A stretch of DNA of 64,000 nt, taken from assembly GCA_001414485.1 (NCBI GenBank), contig LLEY01000022.1:496001-560000 (forward strand). Reading direction: 5' to 3'. Position 1 is the stretch's first letter; every line of letters starts with the position of its first letter. Below the pieces are notes generated by a model that saw only the letters and a program-made list of their open reading frames with translations, ran no database searches and was not told the origin of the DNA. The stretch comes from Calycina herbarum. Taxonomy: Eukaryota; Ascomycota; Leotiomycetes; Helotiales; Pezizellaceae. This document shows positions 10,577 through 21,295 of the stretch, piece after piece. The translations under genes were made by a program, and so were the position numbers.

Positions 10577-11180
10577 TGTTCCCCAGCTGTGTTGGGGTTT
10601 GTATGGAGGTTTGGTGGGTTTGTTACAATGATGGGTCAGGACCTGAGAGGAGCACAAAAAATCCGACTGGGGGCAATTCTGTAGTGGATCATCAGAGTCT
10701 TAGCGCTCCGATAAGAACTCCTAAAATCTCCCGATAGCGATTGCCCGCCGTACTCTGATTAGAAAGTTACCGTGGGGGGATGACGAGGTACTTGAGTACG
10801 TGACCAACACATCTTGAGATGTCGACCCATTCACCTTTCACTTGCTCAAATACTTGTACTTCAACCCTCACCGACTTTACCCCCAACAGACGAATATTTG
10901 ATATTTACCCACCTACCGCCCATCGCGCTGCATGAACCCTAAACGGCCCCGACTATTCCTGGATTGAGGTCGTGAGGGTCTCTTTTTATGAAAGTCTTGC
11001 ATACGGCACCAGCCACCAAGCACAAAGCCAGGGTTTCTCCCCGCTTTGAGACGACAAGTCTCTCCTGACCTTACCTCTACTTTGCCCTACTCCCTTTACC
11101 GACGGCTCTGCTCCGCCAAACCTTCAATTCGTTCACTATGTTTACATGAGTAAGATCGAGTGTCTGGGAAAGAAGTTATC
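10577..11180. promoter_or_regulatory. Shared divergent promoter region (fyv7 / ATOS-like gene)
   Basis: This ~600 bp gap separates two outward-facing starts and must serve both. Just before the ATG at 11181 there are upstream ATGs at 11138 (a four-codon uORF: ATG TTT ACA TGA) and at 11146. The second opens a frame that overlaps the main start out of frame. If the leader includes them, they would reduce initiation at 11181. No clear TATA box is seen. Confidence 0.45.
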
Positions 11181-13653
11181 ATGCCTATTTTCCAAGACGA
11201 AGAACTTGGGGCCACCCCAGGCCCTCCTCCAACCCAACCAGCCAAACCCCCTCGACCAACAACACCGATTGAGGGTATTCCCATGGGAAGGAAGTTGTCT
11301 GAAGAAAGCATTCGAACAGAGCTGTGTGAAGGACCGGTGTTCGACACCCCGGAAGAGCCGATCAACGATTCAAGCCATACATCAGATACGACCTTTGCTT
11401 TCGCTTTCCATGGAACATCGGACCGGAAAGAGCTCATTGAGAGACTGAAAAGAGGAGAGAGTCCTACCTGGCTGTCGAATCGAAATGTATGTTGGCTGCT
11501 AGAACTATTGGCTGTCCCACTTTTCACTGACCTCTTTCTAGCTTGATTCCATCATTCACAACCCCCAAACAACTCCTTCGAAAACAGCCTCCATTGTTCC
11601 AACTTCGAATTCTTCCCCTTTGCAGCCCTCCCCCGAGATATCCGAGTCGAAAAGAAATGTGGAGCCCGACATTGAGCGAGTACAAGCAGGCTTGCAGATC
11701 GAGAGACCAAGATCCGCATTACACAGTGGTGATTTCACTGAAGGACCGCAAGAACTTGAGAGTCAGCAGGCGAATTCTGGGCTATTCAATTCTGGAAGAC
11801 AGTCATGGTTCGCTACTTCGCCCCCTCGCAACTTTTCGCCATTTCAACTCGAAACTACCTTCCCCCCAGTGGACCAACTTTATACTGAAGTTGGATGGCG
11901 TTCAAGAGCTCCGTCCCTATCCTCGTCATATTCGTCGAGCTTCATTCTCAAACCCCCAACCAGCCCGTTGGTCCAGTCGGAAAGCAATGATGATATTGAA
12001 CTCTCTTCGTTTATGAATCCAATAGATATCACGCAGGATTCACAGAGGTCCTCACGCCGTCACACACTCCAGGCCTCACATTCGATGCATTCCACCTCCT
12101 CTATTCCCACTTCATCAAGTTTCAATAGGCCTCTACCACATCTGAGACGAGATAATACATTTCCTTACCAAGCCCACCAACCTAGAAGATCTTTGACCTC
12201 CAACCCAAATTCGTATCCTGCATCCTCTCCTCAGACTCCCAACTTCTCACGTTCCAGGCGACCATCATATACCTCGGACAGCTCTCCCCTACACGCCTCC
12301 ATGGTGGGCTCATATGAAGAGAGTATTCTACGTGGACGAATGTCAACTACTCCGTCAAAGCCTCTTGAATTCGTTGCTCAGATTGGTGTCTTGGGTCTTG
12401 GTAAGTGCAAATCAAGTCTTCGGTGTCCAGCTCACGTGACCCTACCATTTCCGGCGGTATTTTACAGCTACGAAACGACGAGCCACGGTCGAGTTAGAAA
12501 ATCTGAGGATGGACCAAGTCCTTATGTGGGTCAAATAGATCTCGAAAATGGCCTCCCAAACCCAGACGAAGCAAGAGGTAGCAAGCGAAAGCGACCCAAT
12601 GTCAACATAGATCGTGGCCGTTCAGAAGACCTCGATATGATCGACGGACCAAATACAAACCAACTCACAGATCATGAAATCCGTCGTGCTGAGAAACAGA
12701 AGAGAAGGTCATCTTCACCAAGAGCGCCCCCCGGAGGATGTTACCGAATTCCGGAAAAGGGGCAACTACAGATCATCATCAAAAATCCCAATAAAACGGC
12801 AGTGAAGTTGTTCCTGGTGCCATATGATCTCACTGGGATGGAGCCCGGCACCAAAACCTTTATTCGTCAACGGAGCTACACAACAGGTCCAATTATTGAC
12901 TCGGTACTATCATCTACACCGCAAACTCCCATTCCACCCCCAACGGAGCGACCTACCCTCCGTTACCTTGTACATTTGCACATATGTTCACCATCTCGAG
13001 GTCGTTTCTATTTATACAAAAGCATTAGAGTTGTTTTCGCAGACCGTGTGCCGGATAGCAAAGAGAAGCTCCGATATGAAATATCAACCCCGGAACCACG
13101 ATTCAGTGTTTACAAACCTAGCCGTGATTCAAGTCTTGGGATTGGTCTTACAGGCGGTGCCGGTGCAAGCCTGGCGGCTGAAAAAGCATATAGAAGACGC
13201 AGCTCGGGATTTGCCTTGGGCTCGTCACATCGTACATATAATGGCATGGAGGGCATCACGCAACCTCTGGAGAAAGACTTTACTGGTGGTGCCATGTTTT
13301 CTCATGGTCTGGGCACCAGCAACGCCCTACCAATACAGCCGATACCATTCAGCGTTTCTCGGAAGCCTAGTCAGATTGACGATGACCTTTCCAATATTCA
13401 GTCTCCAACATCCAGTAAGAGTAGCCGGCCTCCAACATCACAAGGCCCCGGTCTTTCAATGTCTTGGGACAGCAACTCTACTGGAATTGGTGGATATGGA
13501 AAGCTGAACAAGGGCGACGTTGGGTATGGCGGAAATGTTTTCTCAGGATCGCCTGATGGCGGGAAGGCTGTAGCTGAAGGCTTGCTTGCCAAAAAACTGC
13601 GTCACCTTGGAGTCGATGAACCGAGTCAGCAAGAAAGCCAGGATAGCTTTTGA
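11181..13653 (+). CDS. ATOS-family protein (DUF4210 + Chromosome_seg domains)
   Basis: Two exons (11181-11486, 11542-13653) with a GTATGT...CTAG intron give 805 residues. After a long Ser/Pro-rich disordered region, the ATOS conserved domain starts near residue 356 (YEESILRGRMSTTPSKPLEF) and includes CPAHVTLPFPAVFYSY and PSPYVGQIDLE. The second conserved domain, annotated in Pfam as chromosome segregation during meiosis, spans about residues 498-620. It includes RIPEKGQLQIIIKNPNKT, FLVPYDLTGMEPGTKTFIRQ and YLYKSIRVVFADRVPDSKEK. Family members are nuclear or cytoplasmic regulators linked to transcription and, in yeast, meiosis. The exact role here is unknown. A perfect GTAAGT at 12401 and TTTTACAG ending at 12467 flank conserved coding sequence (see findings). 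Confidence 0.88.
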
Positions 13654-14224
13654 TTATTATATTCGGAGTTGTGGTTGGATACAGGAATACCAGGAAATTG
13701 TGGAGCTATTGGAGTATTACGTTGTTTTGAGTTCATAGGAAATTATTGTTGGCTGACACCCTTTGATGTCTAGCTCCACTCATTATTATTTTGTTAAAAT
13801 AATATAAAATTGATAATGTCGGAGTTCTTCTCGATATCTCGTGATCGTGAACAAGGTTTCACCAACTTCATGGCACTCCATGGCCCCAGCTTCTTTCGAA
13901 ACTAGATCTGCGGCACGCTCTCCTCCCACCCGTGCTTGGGGCTTACCGATTGGGCCCTTGACTTAATGGGAAAGATTATCACCTGTTCAAGACCCAGCGA
14001 TAAGTTTTCTGAGCTCCGCCTCTTTTTTAGCTTGATGTCTCATACATCCATCTCGTCCCCTCTTCCCTTTGTTTCCCTTTGAGATATGACGGTTAGACAG
14101 GTGCTACATTTTATACTATTGCTTTAATTTTACTTCTTCCTTTCACTTCTTCTGCGATTAGGCAGGTCCTTTTTTTGTTGTAACCTTTTAATTATTTTCA
14201 AATAAGACTTCTCTTCCAGGGATC
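13654..14224. other. Intergenic, cutinase promoter side
   Basis: About 570 bp with no gene. The last 100 bp before 14225 are T-rich (runs of CTTTTT and TTTAATTATTTTC), as is common in fungal promoters and leaders. No definite regulatory site can be named. Confidence 0.35.
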
Positions 14225-15327
14225 ATGCGTAGCTACTTTTACATCTTCCTCGGCGTGTTTTTATTTTTGCAGATTGTTTGCTCGACACCAACACCATCCG
14301 ATGGTGGGGGATCACCATTCGACGATGAAGAGGATGAGGATGAGAAGCCTTCCCTTCCTGGAATTGGAGGGGCGATGCCTTCTATGCCAGCGCCCATGAC
14401 TGCAGGCAAAGATGATGGAACTAAGGACTCCGGAAAGGGAATTGGAGATGATGCGAAAGGGTCTGTGACGGCTAGTGTACAGGTTGGAACCAATGGGAAG
14501 GGCACTGTGTTGTCGGTTTCGTTGGGAAATACGCAGAATGCTGTTGTGGCTGCGATGGCAAATTCAAGTGCGTGTCCGGCTATGGCTGTTATTTTTGCTA
14601 GGGGGACTTTTGAGCCTGGTTAGTTCTTTCTTCTTTCTTCGTTCTATTCCTTTTTCTTGTCGCTTCTCGAATTCCTTGTCGTTTTTGGATGGGATATATG
14701 AAATTATCTTTGCTAATGATACCTAGGAAATGTCGGGATTGTCACAGGTCCTCCTTTCTTCAACGCTCTGGCAGCGTATATGAACGGCACGAATCAACTC
14801 GCCATTCAGGGTGTAGATTACCCAGCCGATATCCCCGGATTCCTAGCTGGTGGTTCAAAAGATGGCGCGAATAAAATGGCGCAACTCGTCAACGAAACGA
14901 TGTCCAAATGTCCAAATACCAAGATAAATCTCTCCGGCTACTCACAAGGTACCATTCCCCCTCTCCTCTTTCTTCTCATTTCCCCTAGTCGTTTCCCTTA
15001 AACTAACGCCCTCACCCAGGCGCACAAGTTGTCCACCTAGCAACGTCCTCACTGCCTTCGTCCACAACCTCAAAGATTTCCTCCATCATCCTCTTTGGCG
15101 ATCCAAAAAATGGAACCGCTATCAATGGTATCGATGCCAAGAAGGTGCTTACTATCTGTAATGAGGGCGATAATATTTGTGAAGGGGGAGCGAAGATCAC
15201 GAAGTTTCATCTCAGTTATGGAGGGAATGCCACGGAGGCGGCCAAGTTTGCTTTGAGTGGTGTTGCGATGCTTGGGATTACAAGTATGGATATGGTTAGG
15301 AATGCGAAGGGGCAATTGGGCAATTAG
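14225..15327 (+). CDS. Secreted cutinase-family serine esterase (CE5)
   Basis: This is predicted to be a secreted alpha/beta-hydrolase of the cutinase/acetylxylan esterase family (PF01083), acting on cutin or related esters. Three exons (14225-14618, 14727-14948, 15020-15327) give 307 residues with a signal peptide (about 1-20, MRSYFYIFLGVFLFLQIVCS). The catalytic triad is visible: Ser204 in GYSQG, Asp256 in CNEGDNIC with flanking Cys252/Cys259, and His269 in FHLSYG. ARGTFEPGNVG is the usual early family motif. Compared with classical cutinases (about 210-230 aa) it has a ~90-residue N-terminal insert with an acidic run (DDEEDEDE) and Gly/Ser-rich linker, so its substrate range may differ. 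The second intron interrupts the codon after GYSQ. It faces the ATG22 gene. Confidence 0.92.
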
Positions 15328-15663
15328 AAAGGATTTGAGTAGAGTTCGACTGGTGGGGAAGAAGCGGGGGGGATATTGGGGCGATTTTGTGATTGGGGTT
15401 GAGGTTGTGAGGTTGTGAGAGAAGAGAAGGAGCTAGAAATTCTAAGGCTTTCGTCGAAATGATCAAGAGCATCCGTGGAGAAAAGGGGAAAAACTAGTTG
15501 CCTAATTATCACTCAGTCATCACCAGTATGACTTTCAATACTGCTCATTGGCCGATTTGCCTTTCTAGTATGAGTATCCCAGCGAGGGAATGAGTAGACT
15601 CTTCATAAGGATGTGGTATTCTCTCCTGATAATTCAAACTCAACAATCCCGCAAACCAAAACA

Positions 15664-17642
15664 TCAAACTTTCGAAAGTACTTCAACTTCCGCAGGGCTA
15701 TTCTCAATCTCCTCTCCCGACACTTCCCCGGCCAAAGCCGCCTCCTTCTCCTCCCTAACCCTCTGCTCCTCCGCCAAAAATGCCTCCTGTTCTTTCCTAC
15801 TCTCCCCAAGATCAACACCAAATACCAGAACCGCACAACTAACCACACTCAATCCCGCCAAAAAATAAAATGGCGTACTGTTATTCCCCTTGCTCCGATC
15901 AATAATCGCGGAACTAACAAGTGGTCCAATAAAACTGCTAGTTTTCCCAATGATACTAAATAAACTAAAGAATAAGAACTCTCTTCCTCTAGGTGTGACT
16001 TCAGAAATCATGATTTGGGAATAGGAATACCAAGGACAGACTAGGAGACCGTAGAATGCTTGGTACACCCAGATTTCCCAGACGTTATGAAATCCGAATC
16101 GTTGCGTGAAGATTCCGATCATTCCCCAGAGATCGAGGAGGACGATGTTTACGGCTACGATGTTGAACATTGTTTTTGCGGAGAGATTGAAGCGTTGTTG
16201 GGCCCACCAGAAGCTGTAGATCCCAATAGCTTGAGCCGCGATTCCAACGATAAGGAGATAGGTTAGTTGGAGGGTGTTGTAGGCTATGAGACTGTTTTGG
16301 AGAGTGGCGATGACGGTGACTGTGGTGTTCAAGGACTGGTTTTGGTGTTAGTTATTCTATTTATTTCTTGATAGGCGAGTGCATGCTTACGTCGCCGAGC
16401 AAAAAATATCCGATGAGATAGATCAGTGATTGTTTGAGTTTCCAGATTTGTCGGATAGCTCGATAGAGTTGCCAAATACCCGCAGAAAGAATGTTCATGC
16501 CAGCAGGAATCTAGAATTCAGTCAGTAAAATACCAAGACCGTAAGTATGAGACCATTTACCGTTTGTCCAGCTCGTCTTTTCTCCTTGAAGAACCACGGA
16601 ATAGCGAGCAGAACCCAGACACCCGTTGCAAAAGCAATGAGAACAGACAATCCCCAATTGTTGGCTGCAGCCGATGAATTTACATCAATCGCAAACATGA
16701 TACCCACAATAACAACTAGAATGAAGACCTCGCCAACGGATTGGACGTAAAAAGCGATATTCGAAAGCTCGGAGCGTTTGAGGGTATCGACTCGATCATA
16801 TTCCTCACGAGTGATATCCCCTGCTTCGAATTCTTTTGCCTTTTCACGCATTTGCGGAGTATTTCGTGCAAGCCCTGGAAATCTGTAATTTGTTAGATTT
16901 ATCTGTTGGAATGCGGATAAGGCGCTTACGCAGCAGTCCAAAAAGTAAGTGTCGTTTGATACGCAATGACTATCCGGTGTTAGTTGCGCATCGAGGGGTG
17001 GATCATCTTTTGCTCGTACGTCCAACAATATACATCCCAGTTGCAATCTCCCACTTGGAAGAATCATGTACACCTAGCCATCCGAAACCAATTCCCCATG
17101 CGAGCAGAGATAATCCAATCAGGATATTTGGTCTCCATGTTCCGAAATCTGAAAGTGTTAGACAATCTCGTTTCCAGAAGGTTGTGTGATAAATACCGGC
17201 AAAACTTCCGAGTAACAAGAAGATCACAATCTGAATAGCAAAACTAATTCCATTACTTAGAAGAACAATACTATTAATCGTCCGATCTCTGTAATACTTC
17301 AAGTCAAAAAATGCAATTTCAGATCATAACCGTCTTATCAATTGACACATACCTGCCCGCAAATTTCAGACTCGTACCATCCCCAGCAGCCTCATAAAGC
17401 AAATTTTGAAAAGCCGTAGGCGCAAAATTAAACAGCGTCAACCCATTATTCCCAACGTAATAGAGATAATAACTCCAAATCTCCCATTTATCAGTTTCCC
17501 ATCTCGGTTCGAATTGATCTGGCGCAACAGGACGATCAGAAAGAGCCGTTGCGTCACCATAAGGTGTACTAGAATTTGTAGACGTAAGATGGTTTTCGGT
17601 GTGTCCCGCTGCAGGATCTGACGCAGGGATTGACGAGGCCAT
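15664..17642 (-). CDS. atg22: ATG22-type vacuolar amino-acid efflux permease (MFS)
   Basis: Atg22 proteins export amino acids from the vacuole after autophagic breakdown. Seven exons (17642-17353, 17288-17197, 17148-17020, 16969-16930, 16882-16561, 16510-16391, 16335-15664) join in phase into 554 residues, the normal size. Family motifs are WEIWSYYLYYVGNNGLTLFNFAPTAFQN near the N-terminus (split here as WEIWSYYLYY and NGLTLFNFAPTA), FGTWRPN, PGLARNTP, SNIAFYVQSVGE, NTTVTVIATLQNSLI, PWYSYSQIMISEVTPRG and EFLFFSLFSIIGKTSSFIGP. About 11-12 TM helices are expected. The start is the first ATG in frame, ahead of a Ser/Thr-rich cytosolic N-terminus. Introns are 47-65 nt. Filamentous fungi often carry several Atg22 paralogues, so ATG22 orthology in the strict sense is not certain. 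Confidence 0.9.
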
Positions 17643-18479
17643 GATGGCGAGACTGATGACCTTGATCGAAACTTGTGGGAGTCGGAGTTCTAACAAAAAA
17701 AGAGAGGAAGAGAAAAGGAAAGAAGGTTGAAGGAGAAAATCTGATTTTGTACTATCTGCTATCGCTAGTCAGATTTCCGGAGATCTGATTTGCGGGGTCG
17801 GGATGGCATCACCTGCATGTAATTCCACAACGGCTCCAATGGCGTTCAAGCTTTCCTCCATGCGGCCAAGAGAGGGAGATCGTTGCACTACTAAAATCAC
17901 TAATTTACCGGCATTTCAAATTGTGGCCGTTTCGTGATTTAAGTAAGCGATGCCGTGTAAATCTATCGTTCTTGTAGAGATCAGAGAGATCTGCGAAACA
18001 GAATTGAAGATATACAAAGTGGACACCGTGATGGTGATCGATGTATCTAGGTAGCTGCAGGTATAGTATCTCAGAAGTGGGATTGCGGAGAATCGAGATA
18101 GGCCAATCATAGGATGTACAGTAGGCTGTCATGCATATTTATTTACTAGGTTCCAGGCCGACTAGTAGGACTCGTCAATTGCATCACGGAGTCGCCGCCA
18201 AGTTTCTGGTTCAAGTATATGTTGTGGGGGAATCTCATCCATTGACTGAATACACCTAAAACAACGCCTAAAGAAGAAATGGCTCGGAATAAGAGAGAAA
18301 TGCCAGCTAAAAGCTAGCCAGCCAGCAAGCTACCGCTCCTCAAAATCAAAACAAGTTCGCCCCAGCCCTGGTCGACGAGAAAGAATCTTTAGTCTCCTAT
18401 TTCAGTCAGAAGGTACTCTAGGCCGTTCCATCACGACTCTTTCGATAGCTGGCCTGCCAAAGCTTCATCAGCGACCGTA
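17643..18479. other. Intergenic between atg22 start and gvp36 end
   Basis: About 840 bp with no gene I can support. A 75-codon minus frame at 17905-18132 has no motif or splice partners. The atg22 promoter lies at the low-coordinate end of this stretch. Confidence 0.4.
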
Positions 18480-19722
18480 TTATGCGGAAAAGTCCTTGGA
18501 CCGACTCACTTCCTGCTCAACTTGCAATCCGTCGACAACTGGCGCAAGCTCGCTGAGAATTTCATATGCCTTCTTGTGGTATTCGAGTTGGGCGGCAATC
18601 AAATCGGCAAGGTTTCGTAGTGGCTCTGGGGTATCAAGAACCTACAGGGGTTAGCGATTTGCTCGAGGTAAATTGATTTGGAAATACACACATTCTTCAT
18701 TACTCCGACTGCCTCCTCAGTTTGGCCGACAAATTCATCCTCAGCTTGCTCAATTTCTACACGAGCCTCCTCGGTTGTTTCCTCCTCGGTATGCCCCTCT
18801 GGGCGTGGTGCAGCCCCAGGAAGATGCCATCCGGGGTTCTTGGCCTTTGCCTTTGCAGCGTCGAGCATCAATCTTGAATTTTCAACGCTCTTTCTTGCCC
18901 GGGTCGCGAACATCAGGTTTGTGTTGAGGGTTGTACTCCAGCCTGCGAGGAAACGGCTCTGAATCTGGGAATCTTGTGCAAGTCTAGCCTCACCAACTCG
19001 CTCACTGGCAAGTGCGTATTTTTCCAAAGCATTTGCGAGTGGATCCTCTCCAGCTCCTGCATGTTGATGTTGAAGGAGCTGACTGCTGGCCAAACTGGCG
19101 CGAGCAATGGCATGGTTGAATGTTTTCGGTTGTGGTTTGGTGGAGGGAGGAGCAATGAGGGCAGCTTGAGCGTCAGCAGCAGAGGTTGCCGTTGAAAGCA
19201 AGTGGACCTTTTCGCTGACTGTTCGACTAAGGTCGCCAAAGCTTTCCTTCAGGTTTGCGGGATAATCGTAGGCTTCAGAGGAGTATTGCGAGCTGGGTAC
19301 GATTCAACGATCAGCTCTTTCATCCGTGATTTGAGTATCATTGTGGGATAGGGTCATTCCGGAAACTTACGTGACCGCTAGCATCTTTTGGTGAACCTGC
19401 TTCAAAGCATCCACTCGCTTCTCGAGTTCAATATAATCGGGAGGCAGCTGGGTCTGGGGAGGAGGAATCTCCGTTAGTGTCGGGACCCTCGAAGGAATGC
19501 CGAATTGCGCACCTTATCCTCAGCTTGTCCGAGTTGTTCCTTTACATATTGTTGTGTGCGGGCGGCGAAGGGGGTGAAGGTTGCCCTAGATGATGACAGT
19601 TAGCATTCATTGTATAACTCTCGAGATCAACCGGCAGGCAGGCGTGTTCGGCGATGGGACTTTGGCACGTCCGCGGGGCAGACTTACGAGAAGTTCTTGC
19701 CAAAGGCGGATACTTTATCCAT
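18480..19722 (-). CDS. gvp36: GVP36-type BAR-domain protein
   Basis: BAR_2 proteins such as yeast Gvp36 bind and bend membranes in Golgi/endosome traffic, endocytosis and vacuole organisation. Five exons (19722-19688, 19585-19513, 19453-19371, 19292-18692, 18641-18480) join in phase into 317 residues, close to yeast Gvp36 (326). The N-terminus MDKVSAFGKNFSATFTPFAA is an amphipathic start typical of this family. It is followed by the helical BAR core: QQYVKEQLGQAEDKTQLPPD, LEKRVDALKQVHQKML, YDYPANLKESFGDLS, FLAGWSTTLNTNLMFATRAR, and EYHKKAYEILSELAPVVDGL at the C-terminus. Introns are 50-102 nt with GTAAGT-type donors and CAG/TAG acceptors. Confidence 0.9.
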
Positions 19723-21295
19723 ATCGAAGAGTGGTGGGGGGTGTAGATGATGATGTGGGAGTTGGTCTTTGTTTTGTTGTTGAGGTCGTTGATCTGGAAT
19801 CCTGAAGCTAATCTCGAGCTTCGCTTGCGGGAGCTCAGATGTCCCTACGGACACGTGATTGTGGATGATGACGCGGTATTTCCTCTGAGAACCACCGGGT
19901 TGTACTCCTTCATCGGCGTTCACCCATTCCATGTTCAAGCCAACTACTGGTACAGCTCAACTCCCTCTTCAAAAGCTCTTGCTCAGAATTGTTAGCATCT
20001 CCACTGTCCCGCGACTCCATCACATAGACACCAAGTGCTTCGTACTTCTACAGCTGGAAGCAGCCAGGAATTGCCATTGAACGAGGAGATGGGCCTTGGA
20101 CCCTGAGATGAGCGATACTAAACCGAGCATCATGTATTCTCCGACTTCTTTTTTTCTCGTCGTTATCATTTTTGAATTCCGGAGGTACTCTACAGTACCT
20201 GGTAAATATTTACATACGTCAGTTCTCTACTCTGCGCAACGCTGTGATTATTCAAACTTGCCTAGCATTGTGAATGTATATGGTTGATTCTCCTGGTCGC
20301 TTCTGTATATTGCAACCTCGGGAGAATCTAACATGTTGTTTTGAATGGCTCAATCAGAATCAGATTGTTGGCTAAAAGTTTACACTGTCATAGCTTCTGG
20401 TGTGGTTCCTGGTTGTATTTTTGGCAATACTAGATTACATTGTACAAGGAATTTTTGATGATAGAAACTACTCCCGTACTCAGTAGTAGTACGAGTTACG
20501 AGGTAGTGTTCATCCGCTACCATTTGGTCTGTGTGAAGATTAGTCGATGACAAGGACCCGGCTCATTTTCCCCACTGAGTAGACTCGGTAAGCTCGGTAG
20601 GTTACTTTTGCTATTGTTTTATACAAAGCTTAATACCTTCTATGTAAAACATCTTCAATTCCGGCCAACCGCATGATTAGGGTCGCCTTTCCGCTATGAA
20701 GAGTAGGCAATGCTTACGACTTAGAGATCGGGGTCTTCGTTCCATAAAGTTTGCCATGGAAGACATTCAATATGAGTCAGTCACTCTTCTTCATGTTTCG
20801 TTTTCGGACCTTAACTCTCATCTCATGTCTACAGTTCCAATGATTGGATCTCGTTATTACCTTGTAAGCATTAGATTGTTCGGATCGCTCGAAAGAATAA
20901 TCTTAGTATAAGGCACGGACAGAGTTCCTAAATATTGTTGATACCTGTGGCGAACCGAACATCAGAAGTAAGAGCAGAGCAATTCCCAGATCATCGTGAA
21001 CATGGCAGCTTTTACTAGCCCTCTCCACAGCCTTAGTTTTCGTTCGAAAGCAACTTCTTTTCTTTAATATAACCATTCATCGCTCAAGTCCATGTCTAGG
21101 CCTACCTATTATCGCTAGAGGTTCTTTGCTTCAGACAGCACAAATTCTTCGAATTTAAAGTGGTCTCTTCAAAGACGTATACGGTTCTCAGCTTGGCTAC
21201 ACGCTACACCAAACTCGATGTGTTTTCATTCATCATCAACCCGCCCATAACAGTCTCTTCGGATCGATCTTGGGTCGATTCCTTTTAACTTCAAG
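19723..21295. other. Divergent intergenic region (gvp36 / CFEM receptor)
   Basis: About 1.57 kb between two outward-facing genes. No ORF has motif, start or splice support. A short GTA-rich inverted segment (GTACTCAGTAGTAGTACGAG) lies near 20475. The stretch holds both promoters, but no specific element is clear. Confidence 0.4.
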
